From assembly GCA_977006965.1 (NCBI GenBank), contig OZ345376.1:2046001-2110000 (forward strand): a DNA stretch of 64,000 nt, in the 5' to 3' direction. Under the pieces are notes generated by a model, which did no database searches, was not told where the DNA came from, and worked only from the letters and a program-made list of their open reading frames with translations. Shown here in pieces: positions 40,281-52,919 of the stretch. Made by a program: the position numbers and the translations under genes. The first letter of the stretch is position 1. Every line of letters starts with the position of its first letter. The DNA is from Phymatolithon calcareum. Taxonomy: Eukaryota; Rhodophyta; Florideophyceae; Hapalidiales.

Positions 40281-40685
40281 TTAGGCAGTGATCTTGGACA
40301 TTTGTTTCTTCATGTGATAGGTGTTGGAGAGGTATGGCTTGGGAGCACGGTAGGAGGAGTGCTTGTAGAGTTTGAAGGGGGAGCAGTGATACTTGGGGCA
40401 ATACCTGTTGTAGCAGCGAATGTGGCACACGCGGAAGGTGTCGTATTTGACACACTTGTAGTACTTGTACAAGAGGCAGATCTTCTTGTGCACACAAACC
40501 GGGGGTTTGCATACCTTACCGCACGCAACATACTTGTAGCAGCAGAGCTGGGAGCGAGTGTAGCATTTGGTGGGCAAGTAGGTGAGGGAGCGGTCGGTGG
40601 TGGTGTCAAGTGTTTCAGCTGCGCAGACGGCAGTGAAGGAACAGGCGAGGAAAAGGGCGAAAGAGAGAGTGAGGTTGTTGGCCAT
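40281..40685 (-). CDS. Cysteine-rich secreted protein, array copy 6 (variant unit)
   Basis: The coding sequence still gives the same protein, but the 3' UTR is 10 bp shorter and carries the substitutions that make unit 6 distinct (40156-40260). TATA box 40828-40834, poly(A) signal 40199-40204. Confidence 0.88.
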   Translation of the reverse strand: MANNLTLSFALFLACSFTAVCAAETLDTTTDRSLTYLPTKCYTRSQLCCYKYVACGKVCKPPVCVHKKICLLYKYYKCVKYDTFRVCHIRCYNRYCPKYHCSPFKLYKHSSYRAPKPYLSNTYHMKKQMSKITA

Positions 40686-42319
40686 AATGGTGATTGAGAA
40701 GAAGAGGGGACGAGATGGGATGGGATGGGATGGGATAGGGTTGGTGTGAGTTAGTTGGTGTTGGTGATTGGGTGCCTGTGCTTGTTACTGAGGTTGGTGA
40801 ATTGGTTCTCAGCAAGTGTGAGGAGTGTTTTATAGTAAGAGCACAGAAGCGGGCGGATTCGTGATGTGCAGTAATTAGGGTGACACTGTGTAGGGGATGA
40901 AATTGTGATGGTAGAAATTGATGCGGTAGCTGAGGAAGGGTTCACGATGGAAGTGGAGGAGAGGACCAGGGGGAACGGAACGGAATGGTGTTGTTGACCT
41001 AAAAAGGGATGTGATAATATCTAGTGAGATGAGAGGAAATAAGATGATGCGTGTGGCGGTCCTTTCCTTTTCTCTTTCATGCTGAAGATGAGATGTAGAA
41101 GGGAGGGAATGAATGGAATGAGGGACAGACGGACGGCGTTTGGTGCCGCACGGTAGTGTACTGTACAGTAATGGTGAGAGATGCAGCGCATTGGTGCTCA
41201 TACTGTACGATACTGTAGGTGCGATGATTTGATGGTACAGTAGTGTACACGTCAGTGTATTTGAGGAGGGCTCATTGCTGTGAGGAGACAGATACAGGAC
41301 AGTATGATTGATTGAGAGTAGAAGAGGTGAGTAGTTTAACGGGGAGTGGGTAAAAGTATGAATAAAAGTAGGTGCATGTGGTTCATACTGTTCCTGCGAT
41401 TGATACAGTACCTTCCGATGCGCCGTGTGGATTGGTCGGTACTGTCAGTTGGAAGAGAGCGAGGCGGTTGCACTGTCGGTTTCGGTTTGCATGTTGTCCT
41501 GCCGAGCGTTTCGGGGTTTCCCATTTTGGGTGCCATGGGTGTGTGGATGGTTGAGATACAGTAGGCATTTTGTGGAGATAGTAACAAAAGGTGGGAGATT
41601 GTACGGTACGGGTGCATTGGTGGCCAGGTTTTAGTTCTGTTTAGTTTAGTTTCAACCTCCAAAAGGGGATGAAGATGGAGACGGTGAGGGAGGTTTGTGG
41701 ATGTGCGGAGCGGTTGTTCGAAATTGGAGATTGAAAATGGGTGGAGGCGGTGGGGCGAGGAGACATAGATGTTAGGAGGCAGTTTTGAGGTGACAGCGTA
41801 CAGTAGTGAATGCAAGGGAAGTCGGGGAGGGGGAAGAAAGCTGTTTTGCAAAATGGGCCACTTTACATGTGCGCTTCTATATTGAGGGTGGCGTTCGATG
41901 TTTAGAGAGACCAAAAGGTGGCTTCAGCACTTGTTTTCTGTCGTGTTGATGATGGTTGTGTACAAAATGTGATGATTTTGAGAATGAGGGTTAAAAGGTG
42001 ATTGTGGGTGTGAAAATGGGGGAATGTTGGAAAAAAAGTGGTTTCCAGGATCAGCGAGAGGATTGGGAGGTAGTGGGAGGGTTAGAATGGGGTAAAAAGG
42101 AGGTTTTCAAAAAATTTGCCTCCGGCCAGCAGGGCCTCAAAAGTTTTTTCAACAGTGTTTTCAAAAGCAGTTGGACATGGGATAGGGGAGTTGCGTAAAC
42201 AGCGAAGGTGAGGTAGAGGGACAAGTTTTTATTGTTTGCTAAGGGCAGCAGAGGTACATATTATGTACATATTATGTACAAATCCTAGCATGACGTGATA
42301 AATCAGGGGAGGACCGGAG

Positions 42320-42724
42320 TTAGGCAGTGATCTTGGACATTTGTTTCTTCATGTGATAGGTGTTGGAGAGGTATGGCTTGGGAGCACGGTAGGAGGAGTG
42401 CTTGTAGAGTTTGAAGGGGGAGCAGTGATACTTGGGGCAATACCTGTTGTAGCAGCGAATGTGGCACACGCGGAAGGTGTCGTATTTGACACACTTGTAG
42501 TACTTGTACAAGAGGCAGATCTTCTTGTGCACACAAACCGGGGGTTTGCATACCTTACCGCACGCAACATACTTGTAGCAGCAGAGCTGGGAGCGAGTGT
42601 AGCATTTGGTGGGCAAGTAGGTGAGGGAGCGGTCGGTGGTGGTGTCAAGTGTTTCAGCTGCGCAGACGGCAGTGAAGGAACAGGCGAGGAAAAGGGCGAA
42701 AGAGAGAGTGAGGTTGTTGGCCAT
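42320..42724 (-). CDS. Cysteine-rich secreted protein, array copy 7
   Basis: Translation identical to copy 1. TATA box 42867-42873, poly(A) signal 42228-42233. Confidence 0.88.
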   Translation of the reverse strand: MANNLTLSFALFLACSFTAVCAAETLDTTTDRSLTYLPTKCYTRSQLCCYKYVACGKVCKPPVCVHKKICLLYKYYKCVKYDTFRVCHIRCYNRYCPKYHCSPFKLYKHSSYRAPKPYLSNTYHMKKQMSKITA

Positions 42725-44358
42725 AATGGTGATTGAGAAGAAGAGGGGACGAGATGGGATGGGATGGGATGGGATAGGGTTGGTGTGAGTTAGTTGGTGT
42801 TGGTGATTGGGTGCCTGTGCTTGTTACTGAGGTTGGTGAATTGGTTCTCAGCAAGTGTGAGGAGTGTTTTATAGTAAGAGCACAGAAGCGGGCGGATTCG
42901 TGATGTGCAGTAATTAGGGTGACACTGTGTAGGGGATGAAATTGTGATGGTAGAAATTGATGCGGTAGCTGAGGAAGGGTTCACGATGGAAGTGGAGGAG
43001 AGGACCAGGGGGAACGGAACGGAATGGTGTTGTTGACCTAAAAAGGGATGTGATAATATCTAGTGAGATGAGAGGAAATAAGATGATGCGTGTGGCGGTC
43101 CTTTCCTTTTCTCTTTCATGCTGAAGATGAGATGTAGAAGGGAGGGAATGAATGGAATGAGGGACAGACGGACGGCGTTTGGTGCCGCACGGTAGTGTAC
43201 TGTACAGTAATGGTGAGAGATGCAGCGCATTGGTGCTCATACTGTACGATACTGTAGGTGCGATGATTTGATGGTACAGTAGTGTACACGTCAGTGTATT
43301 TGAGGAGGGCTCATTGCTGTGAGGAGACAGATACAGGACAGTATGATTGATTGAGAGTAGAAGAGGTGAGTAGTTTAACGGGGAGTGGGTAAAAGTATGA
43401 ATAAAAGTAGGTGCATGTGGTTCATACTGTTCCTGCGATTGATACAGTACCTTCCGATGCGCCGTGTGGATTGGTCGGTACTGTCAGTTGGAAGAGAGCG
43501 AGGCGGTTGCACTGTCGGTTTCGGTTTGCATGTTGTCCTGCCGAGCGTTTCGGGGTTTCCCATTTTGGGTGCCATGGGTGTGTGGATGGTTGAGATACAG
43601 TAGGCATTTTGTGGAGATAGTAACAAAAGGTGGGAGATTGTACGGTACGGGTGCATTGGTGGCCAGGTTTTAGTTCTGTTTAGTTTAGTTTCAACCTCCA
43701 AAAGGGGATGAAGATGGAGACGGTGAGGGAGGTTTGTGGATGTGCGGAGCGGTTGTTCGAAATTGGAGATTGAAAATGGGTGGAGGCGGTGGGGCGAGGA
43801 GACATAGATGTTAGGAGGCAGTTTTGAGGTGACAGCGTACAGTAGTGAATGCAAGGGAAGTCGGGGAGGGGGAAGAAAGCTGTTTTGCAAAATGGGCCAC
43901 TTTACATGTGCGCTTCTATATTGAGGGTGGCGTTCGATGTTTAGAGAGACCAAAAGGTGGCTTCAGCACTTGTTTTCTGTCGTGTTGATGATGGTTGTGT
44001 ACAAAATGTGATGATTTTGAGAATGAGGGTTAAAAGGTGATTGTGGGTGTGAAAATGGGGGAATGTTGGAAAAAAAGTGGTTTCCAGGATCAGCGAGAGG
44101 ATTGGGAGGTAGTGGGAGGGTTAGAATGGGGTAAAAAGGAGGTTTTCAAAAAATTTGCCTCCGGCCAGCAGGGCCTCAAAAGTTTTTTCAACAGTGTTTT
44201 CAAAAGCAGTTGGACATGGGATAGGGGAGTTGCGTAAACAGCGAAGGTGAGGTAGAGGGACAAGTTTTTATTGTTTGCTAAGGGCAGCAGAGGTACATAT
44301 TATGTACATATTATGTACAAATCCTAGCATGACGTGATAAATCAGGGGAGGACCGGAG

Positions 44359-44763
44359 TTAGGCAGTGATCTTGGACATTTGTTTCTTCATGTGATAGGT
44401 GTTGGAGAGGTATGGCTTGGGAGCACGGTAGGAGGAGTGCTTGTAGAGTTTGAAGGGGGAGCAGTGATACTTGGGGCAATACCTGTTGTAGCAGCGAATG
44501 TGGCACACGCGGAAGGTGTCGTATTTGACACACTTGTAGTACTTGTACAAGAGGCAGATCTTCTTGTGCACACAAACCGGGGGTTTGCATACCTTACCGC
44601 ACGCAACATACTTGTAGCAGCAGAGCTGGGAGCGAGTGTAGCATTTGGTGGGCAAGTAGGTGAGGGAGCGGTCGGTGGTGGTGTCAAGTGTTTCAGCTGC
44701 GCAGACGGCAGTGAAGGAACAGGCGAGGAAAAGGGCGAAAGAGAGAGTGAGGTTGTTGGCCAT
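44359..44763 (-). CDS. Cysteine-rich secreted protein, array copy 8
   Basis: Translation identical to copy 1. TATA box 44906-44912, poly(A) signal 44267-44272. Confidence 0.88.
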   Translation of the reverse strand: MANNLTLSFALFLACSFTAVCAAETLDTTTDRSLTYLPTKCYTRSQLCCYKYVACGKVCKPPVCVHKKICLLYKYYKCVKYDTFRVCHIRCYNRYCPKYHCSPFKLYKHSSYRAPKPYLSNTYHMKKQMSKITA

Positions 44764-46397
44764 AATGGTGATTGAGAAGAAGAGGGGACGAGATGGGATG
44801 GGATGGGATGGGATAGGGTTGGTGTGAGTTAGTTGGTGTTGGTGATTGGGTGCCTGTGCTTGTTACTGAGGTTGGTGAATTGGTTCTCAGCAAGTGTGAG
44901 GAGTGTTTTATAGTAAGAGCACAGAAGCGGGCGGATTCGTGATGTGCAGTAATTAGGGTGACACTGTGTAGGGGATGAAATTGTGATGGTAGAAATTGAT
45001 GCGGTAGCTGAGGAAGGGTTCACGATGGAAGTGGAGGAGAGGACCAGGGGGAACGGAACGGAATGGTGTTGTTGACCTAAAAAGGGATGTGATAATATCT
45101 AGTGAGATGAGAGGAAATAAGATGATGCGTGTGGCGGTCCTTTCCTTTTCTCTTTCATGCTGAAGATGAGATGTAGAAGGGAGGGAATGAATGGAATGAG
45201 GGACAGACGGACGGCGTTTGGTGCCGCACGGTAGTGTACTGTACAGTAATGGTGAGAGATGCAGCGCATTGGTGCTCATACTGTACGATACTGTAGGTGC
45301 GATGATTTGATGGTACAGTAGTGTACACGTCAGTGTATTTGAGGAGGGCTCATTGCTGTGAGGAGACAGATACAGGACAGTATGATTGATTGAGAGTAGA
45401 AGAGGTGAGTAGTTTAACGGGGAGTGGGTAAAAGTATGAATAAAAGTAGGTGCATGTGGTTCATACTGTTCCTGCGATTGATACAGTACCTTCCGATGCG
45501 CCGTGTGGATTGGTCGGTACTGTCAGTTGGAAGAGAGCGAGGCGGTTGCACTGTCGGTTTCGGTTTGCATGTTGTCCTGCCGAGCGTTTCGGGGTTTCCC
45601 ATTTTGGGTGCCATGGGTGTGTGGATGGTTGAGATACAGTAGGCATTTTGTGGAGATAGTAACAAAAGGTGGGAGATTGTACGGTACGGGTGCATTGGTG
45701 GCCAGGTTTTAGTTCTGTTTAGTTTAGTTTCAACCTCCAAAAGGGGATGAAGATGGAGACGGTGAGGGAGGTTTGTGGATGTGCGGAGCGGTTGTTCGAA
45801 ATTGGAGATTGAAAATGGGTGGAGGCGGTGGGGCGAGGAGACATAGATGTTAGGAGGCAGTTTTGAGGTGACAGCGTACAGTAGTGAATGCAAGGGAAGT
45901 CGGGGAGGGGGAAGAAAGCTGTTTTGCAAAATGGGCCACTTTACATGTGCGCTTCTATATTGAGGGTGGCGTTCGATGTTTAGAGAGACCAAAAGGTGGC
46001 TTCAGCACTTGTTTTCTGTCGTGTTGATGATGGTTGTGTACAAAATGTGATGATTTTGAGAATGAGGGTTAAAAGGTGATTGTGGGTGTGAAAATGGGGG
46101 AATGTTGGAAAAAAAGTGGTTTCCAGGATCAGCGAGAGGATTGGGAGGTAGTGGGAGGGTTAGAATGGGGTAAAAAGGAGGTTTTCAAAAAATTTGCCTC
46201 CGGCCAGCAGGGCCTCAAAAGTTTTTTCAACAGTGTTTTCAAAAGCAGTTGGACATGGGATAGGGGAGTTGCGTAAACAGCGAAGGTGAGGTAGAGGGAC
46301 AAGTTTTTATTGTTTGCTAAGGGCAGCAGAGGTACATATTATGTACATATTATGTACAAATCCTAGCATGACGTGATAAATCAGGGGAGGACCGGAG

Positions 46398-46802
46398 TTA
46401 GGCAGTGATCTTGGACATTTGTTTCTTCATGTGATAGGTGTTGGAGAGGTATGGCTTGGGAGCACGGTAGGAGGAGTGCTTGTAGAGTTTGAAGGGGGAG
46501 CAGTGATACTTGGGGCAATACCTGTTGTAGCAGCGAATGTGGCACACGCGGAAGGTGTCGTATTTGACACACTTGTAGTACTTGTACAAGAGGCAGATCT
46601 TCTTGTGCACACAAACCGGGGGTTTGCATACCTTACCGCACGCAACATACTTGTAGCAGCAGAGCTGGGAGCGAGTGTAGCATTTGGTGGGCAAGTAGGT
46701 GAGGGAGCGGTCGGTGGTGGTGTCAAGTGTTTCAGCTGCGCAGACGGCAGTGAAGGAACAGGCGAGGAAAAGGGCGAAAGAGAGAGTGAGGTTGTTGGCC
46801 AT
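46398..46802 (-). CDS. Cysteine-rich secreted protein, array copy 9
   Basis: Translation identical to copy 1. TATA box 46945-46951, poly(A) signal 46306-46311. Confidence 0.88.
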   Translation of the reverse strand: MANNLTLSFALFLACSFTAVCAAETLDTTTDRSLTYLPTKCYTRSQLCCYKYVACGKVCKPPVCVHKKICLLYKYYKCVKYDTFRVCHIRCYNRYCPKYHCSPFKLYKHSSYRAPKPYLSNTYHMKKQMSKITA

Positions 46803-48436
46803 AATGGTGATTGAGAAGAAGAGGGGACGAGATGGGATGGGATGGGATGGGATAGGGTTGGTGTGAGTTAGTTGGTGTTGGTGATTGGGTGCCTGTGCTT
46901 GTTACTGAGGTTGGTGAATTGGTTCTCAGCAAGTGTGAGGAGTGTTTTATAGTAAGAGCACAGAAGCGGGCGGATTCGTGATGTGCAGTAATTAGGGTGA
47001 CACTGTGTAGGGGATGAAATTGTGATGGTAGAAATTGATGCGGTAGCTGAGGAAGGGTTCACGATGGAAGTGGAGGAGAGGACCAGGGGGAACGGAACGG
47101 AATGGTGTTGTTGACCTAAAAAGGGATGTGATAATATCTAGTGAGATGAGAGGAAATAAGATGATGCGTGTGGCGGTCCTTTCCTTTTCTCTTTCATGCT
47201 GAAGATGAGATGTAGAAGGGAGGGAATGAATGGAATGAGGGACAGACGGACGGCGTTTGGTGCCGCACGGTAGTGTACTGTACAGTAATGGTGAGAGATG
47301 CAGCGCATTGGTGCTCATACTGTACGATACTGTAGGTGCGATGATTTGATGGTACAGTAGTGTACACGTCAGTGTATTTGAGGAGGGCTCATTGCTGTGA
47401 GGAGACAGATACAGGACAGTATGATTGATTGAGAGTAGAAGAGGTGAGTAGTTTAACGGGGAGTGGGTAAAAGTATGAATAAAAGTAGGTGCATGTGGTT
47501 CATACTGTTCCTGCGATTGATACAGTACCTTCCGATGCGCCGTGTGGATTGGTCGGTACTGTCAGTTGGAAGAGAGCGAGGCGGTTGCACTGTCGGTTTC
47601 GGTTTGCATGTTGTCCTGCCGAGCGTTTCGGGGTTTCCCATTTTGGGTGCCATGGGTGTGTGGATGGTTGAGATACAGTAGGCATTTTGTGGAGATAGTA
47701 ACAAAAGGTGGGAGATTGTACGGTACGGGTGCATTGGTGGCCAGGTTTTAGTTCTGTTTAGTTTAGTTTCAACCTCCAAAAGGGGATGAAGATGGAGACG
47801 GTGAGGGAGGTTTGTGGATGTGCGGAGCGGTTGTTCGAAATTGGAGATTGAAAATGGGTGGAGGCGGTGGGGCGAGGAGACATAGATGTTAGGAGGCAGT
47901 TTTGAGGTGACAGCGTACAGTAGTGAATGCAAGGGAAGTCGGGGAGGGGGAAGAAAGCTGTTTTGCAAAATGGGCCACTTTACATGTGCGCTTCTATATT
48001 GAGGGTGGCGTTCGATGTTTAGAGAGACCAAAAGGTGGCTTCAGCACTTGTTTTCTGTCGTGTTGATGATGGTTGTGTACAAAATGTGATGATTTTGAGA
48101 ATGAGGGTTAAAAGGTGATTGTGGGTGTGAAAATGGGGGAATGTTGGAAAAAAAGTGGTTTCCAGGATCAGCGAGAGGATTGGGAGGTAGTGGGAGGGTT
48201 AGAATGGGGTAAAAAGGAGGTTTTCAAAAAATTTGCCTCCGGCCAGCAGGGCCTCAAAAGTTTTTTCAACAGTGTTTTCAAAAGCAGTTGGACATGGGAT
48301 AGGGGAGTTGCGTAAACAGCGAAGGTGAGGTAGAGGGACAAGTTTTTATTGTTTGCTAAGGGCAGCAGAGGTACATATTATGTACATATTATGTACAAAT
48401 CCTAGCATGACGTGATAAATCAGGGGAGGACCGGAG

Positions 48437-48841
48437 TTAGGCAGTGATCTTGGACATTTGTTTCTTCATGTGATAGGTGTTGGAGAGGTATGGCTTGGGA
48501 GCACGGTAGGAGGAGTGCTTGTAGAGTTTGAAGGGGGAGCAGTGATACTTGGGGCAATACCTGTTGTAGCAGCGAATGTGGCACACGCGGAAGGTGTCGT
48601 ATTTGACACACTTGTAGTACTTGTACAAGAGGCAGATCTTCTTGTGCACACAAACCGGGGGTTTGCATACCTTACCGCACGCAACATACTTGTAGCAGCA
48701 GAGCTGGGAGCGAGTGTAGCATTTGGTGGGCAAGTAGGTGAGGGAGCGGTCGGTGGTGGTGTCAAGTGTTTCAGCTGCGCAGACGGCAGTGAAGGAACAG
48801 GCGAGGAAAAGGGCGAAAGAGAGAGTGAGGTTGTTGGCCAT
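48437..48841 (-). CDS. Cysteine-rich secreted protein, array copy 10
   Basis: Translation identical to copy 1. TATA box 48984-48990, poly(A) signal 48345-48350. Confidence 0.88.
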   Translation of the reverse strand: MANNLTLSFALFLACSFTAVCAAETLDTTTDRSLTYLPTKCYTRSQLCCYKYVACGKVCKPPVCVHKKICLLYKYYKCVKYDTFRVCHIRCYNRYCPKYHCSPFKLYKHSSYRAPKPYLSNTYHMKKQMSKITA

Positions 48842-50475
48842 AATGGTGATTGAGAAGAAGAGGGGACGAGATGGGATGGGATGGGATGGGATAGGGTTGG
48901 TGTGAGTTAGTTGGTGTTGGTGATTGGGTGCCTGTGCTTGTTACTGAGGTTGGTGAATTGGTTCTCAGCAAGTGTGAGGAGTGTTTTATAGTAAGAGCAC
49001 AGAAGCGGGCGGATTCGTGATGTGCAGTAATTAGGGTGACACTGTGTAGGGGATGAAATTGTGATGGTAGAAATTGATGCGGTAGCTGAGGAAGGGTTCA
49101 CGATGGAAGTGGAGGAGAGGACCAGGGGGAACGGAACGGAATGGTGTTGTTGACCTAAAAAGGGATGTGATAATATCTAGTGAGATGAGAGGAAATAAGA
49201 TGATGCGTGTGGCGGTCCTTTCCTTTTCTCTTTCATGCTGAAGATGAGATGTAGAAGGGAGGGAATGAATGGAATGAGGGACAGACGGACGGCGTTTGGT
49301 GCCGCACGGTAGTGTACTGTACAGTAATGGTGAGAGATGCAGCGCATTGGTGCTCATACTGTACGATACTGTAGGTGCGATGATTTGATGGTACAGTAGT
49401 GTACACGTCAGTGTATTTGAGGAGGGCTCATTGCTGTGAGGAGACAGATACAGGACAGTATGATTGATTGAGAGTAGAAGAGGTGAGTAGTTTAACGGGG
49501 AGTGGGTAAAAGTATGAATAAAAGTAGGTGCATGTGGTTCATACTGTTCCTGCGATTGATACAGTACCTTCCGATGCGCCGTGTGGATTGGTCGGTACTG
49601 TCAGTTGGAAGAGAGCGAGGCGGTTGCACTGTCGGTTTCGGTTTGCATGTTGTCCTGCCGAGCGTTTCGGGGTTTCCCATTTTGGGTGCCATGGGTGTGT
49701 GGATGGTTGAGATACAGTAGGCATTTTGTGGAGATAGTAACAAAAGGTGGGAGATTGTACGGTACGGGTGCATTGGTGGCCAGGTTTTAGTTCTGTTTAG
49801 TTTAGTTTCAACCTCCAAAAGGGGATGAAGATGGAGACGGTGAGGGAGGTTTGTGGATGTGCGGAGCGGTTGTTCGAAATTGGAGATTGAAAATGGGTGG
49901 AGGCGGTGGGGCGAGGAGACATAGATGTTAGGAGGCAGTTTTGAGGTGACAGCGTACAGTAGTGAATGCAAGGGAAGTCGGGGAGGGGGAAGAAAGCTGT
50001 TTTGCAAAATGGGCCACTTTACATGTGCGCTTCTATATTGAGGGTGGCGTTCGATGTTTAGAGAGACCAAAAGGTGGCTTCAGCACTTGTTTTCTGTCGT
50101 GTTGATGATGGTTGTGTACAAAATGTGATGATTTTGAGAATGAGGGTTAAAAGGTGATTGTGGGTGTGAAAATGGGGGAATGTTGGAAAAAAAGTGGTTT
50201 CCAGGATCAGCGAGAGGATTGGGAGGTAGTGGGAGGGTTAGAATGGGGTAAAAAGGAGGTTTTCAAAAAATTTGCCTCCGGCCAGCAGGGCCTCAAAAGT
50301 TTTTTCAACAGTGTTTTCAAAAGCAGTTGGACATGGGATAGGGGAGTTGCGTAAACAGCGAAGGTGAGGTAGAGGGACAAGTTTTTATTGTTTGCTAAGG
50401 GCAGCAGAGGTACATATTATGTACATATTATGTACAAATCCTAGCATGACGTGATAAATCAGGGGAGGACCGGAG

Positions 50476-50880
50476 TTAGGCAGTGATCTTGGACATTTGT
50501 TTCTTCATGTGATAGGTGTTGGAGAGGTATGGCTTGGGAGCACGGTAGGAGGAGTGCTTGTAGAGTTTGAAGGGGGAGCAGTGATACTTGGGGCAATACC
50601 TGTTGTAGCAGCGAATGTGGCACACGCGGAAGGTGTCGTATTTGACACACTTGTAGTACTTGTACAAGAGGCAGATCTTCTTGTGCACACAAACCGGGGG
50701 TTTGCATACCTTACCGCACGCAACATACTTGTAGCAGCAGAGCTGGGAGCGAGTGTAGCATTTGGTGGGCAAGTAGGTGAGGGAGCGGTCGGTGGTGGTG
50801 TCAAGTGTTTCAGCTGCGCAGACGGCAGTGAAGGAACAGGCGAGGAAAAGGGCGAAAGAGAGAGTGAGGTTGTTGGCCAT
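50476..50880 (-). CDS. Cysteine-rich secreted protein, array copy 11
   Basis: Translation identical to copy 1. TATA box 51023-51029, poly(A) signal 50384-50389. Confidence 0.88.
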   Translation of the reverse strand: MANNLTLSFALFLACSFTAVCAAETLDTTTDRSLTYLPTKCYTRSQLCCYKYVACGKVCKPPVCVHKKICLLYKYYKCVKYDTFRVCHIRCYNRYCPKYHCSPFKLYKHSSYRAPKPYLSNTYHMKKQMSKITA

Positions 50881-52514
50881 AATGGTGATTGAGAAGAAGA
50901 GGGGACGAGATGGGATGGGATGGGATGGGATAGGGTTGGTGTGAGTTAGTTGGTGTTGGTGATTGGGTGCCTGTGCTTGTTACTGAGGTTGGTGAATTGG
51001 TTCTCAGCAAGTGTGAGGAGTGTTTTATAGTAAGAGCACAGAAGCGGGCGGATTCGTGATGTGCAGTAATTAGGGTGACACTGTGTAGGGGATGAAATTG
51101 TGATGGTAGAAATTGATGCGGTAGCTGAGGAAGGGTTCACGATGGAAGTGGAGGAGAGGACCAGGGGGAACGGAACGGAATGGTGTTGTTGACCTAAAAA
51201 GGGATGTGATAATATCTAGTGAGATGAGAGGAAATAAGATGATGCGTGTGGCGGTCCTTTCCTTTTCTCTTTCATGCTGAAGATGAGATGTAGAAGGGAG
51301 GGAATGAATGGAATGAGGGACAGACGGACGGCGTTTGGTGCCGCACGGTAGTGTACTGTACAGTAATGGTGAGAGATGCAGCGCATTGGTGCTCATACTG
51401 TACGATACTGTAGGTGCGATGATTTGATGGTACAGTAGTGTACACGTCAGTGTATTTGAGGAGGGCTCATTGCTGTGAGGAGACAGATACAGGACAGTAT
51501 GATTGATTGAGAGTAGAAGAGGTGAGTAGTTTAACGGGGAGTGGGTAAAAGTATGAATAAAAGTAGGTGCATGTGGTTCATACTGTTCCTGCGATTGATA
51601 CAGTACCTTCCGATGCGCCGTGTGGATTGGTCGGTACTGTCAGTTGGAAGAGAGCGAGGCGGTTGCACTGTCGGTTTCGGTTTGCATGTTGTCCTGCCGA
51701 GCGTTTCGGGGTTTCCCATTTTGGGTGCCATGGGTGTGTGGATGGTTGAGATACAGTAGGCATTTTGTGGAGATAGTAACAAAAGGTGGGAGATTGTACG
51801 GTACGGGTGCATTGGTGGCCAGGTTTTAGTTCTGTTTAGTTTAGTTTCAACCTCCAAAAGGGGATGAAGATGGAGACGGTGAGGGAGGTTTGTGGATGTG
51901 CGGAGCGGTTGTTCGAAATTGGAGATTGAAAATGGGTGGAGGCGGTGGGGCGAGGAGACATAGATGTTAGGAGGCAGTTTTGAGGTGACAGCGTACAGTA
52001 GTGAATGCAAGGGAAGTCGGGGAGGGGGAAGAAAGCTGTTTTGCAAAATGGGCCACTTTACATGTGCGCTTCTATATTGAGGGTGGCGTTCGATGTTTAG
52101 AGAGACCAAAAGGTGGCTTCAGCACTTGTTTTCTGTCGTGTTGATGATGGTTGTGTACAAAATGTGATGATTTTGAGAATGAGGGTTAAAAGGTGATTGT
52201 GGGTGTGAAAATGGGGGAATGTTGGAAAAAAAGTGGTTTCCAGGATCAGCGAGAGGATTGGGAGGTAGTGGGAGGGTTAGAATGGGGTAAAAAGGAGGTT
52301 TTCAAAAAATTTGCCTCCGGCCAGCAGGGCCTCAAAAGTTTTTTCAACAGTGTTTTCAAAAGCAGTTGGACATGGGATAGGGGAGTTGCGTAAACAGCGA
52401 AGGTGAGGTAGAGGGACAAGTTTTTATTGTTTGCTAAGGGCAGCAGAGGTACATATTATGTACATATTATGTACAAATCCTAGCATGACGTGATAAATCA
52501 GGGGAGGACCGGAG

Positions 52515-52919
52515 TTAGGCAGTGATCTTGGACATTTGTTTCTTCATGTGATAGGTGTTGGAGAGGTATGGCTTGGGAGCACGGTAGGAGGAGTGCTTGT
52601 AGAGTTTGAAGGGGGAGCAGTGATACTTGGGGCAATACCTGTTGTAGCAGCGAATGTGGCACACGCGGAAGGTGTCGTATTTGACACACTTGTAGTACTT
52701 GTACAAGAGGCAGATCTTCTTGTGCACACAAACCGGGGGTTTGCATACCTTACCGCACGCAACATACTTGTAGCAGCAGAGCTGGGAGCGAGTGTAGCAT
52801 TTGGTGGGCAAGTAGGTGAGGGAGCGGTCGGTGGTGGTGTCAAGTGTTTCAGCTGCGCAGACGGCAGTGAAGGAACAGGCGAGGAAAAGGGCGAAAGAGA
52901 GAGTGAGGTTGTTGGCCAT
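52515..52919 (-). CDS. Cysteine-rich secreted protein, array copy 12
   Basis: Translation identical to copy 1. TATA box 53062-53068, poly(A) signal 52423-52428. Confidence 0.88.
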   Translation of the reverse strand: MANNLTLSFALFLACSFTAVCAAETLDTTTDRSLTYLPTKCYTRSQLCCYKYVACGKVCKPPVCVHKKICLLYKYYKCVKYDTFRVCHIRCYNRYCPKYHCSPFKLYKHSSYRAPKPYLSNTYHMKKQMSKITA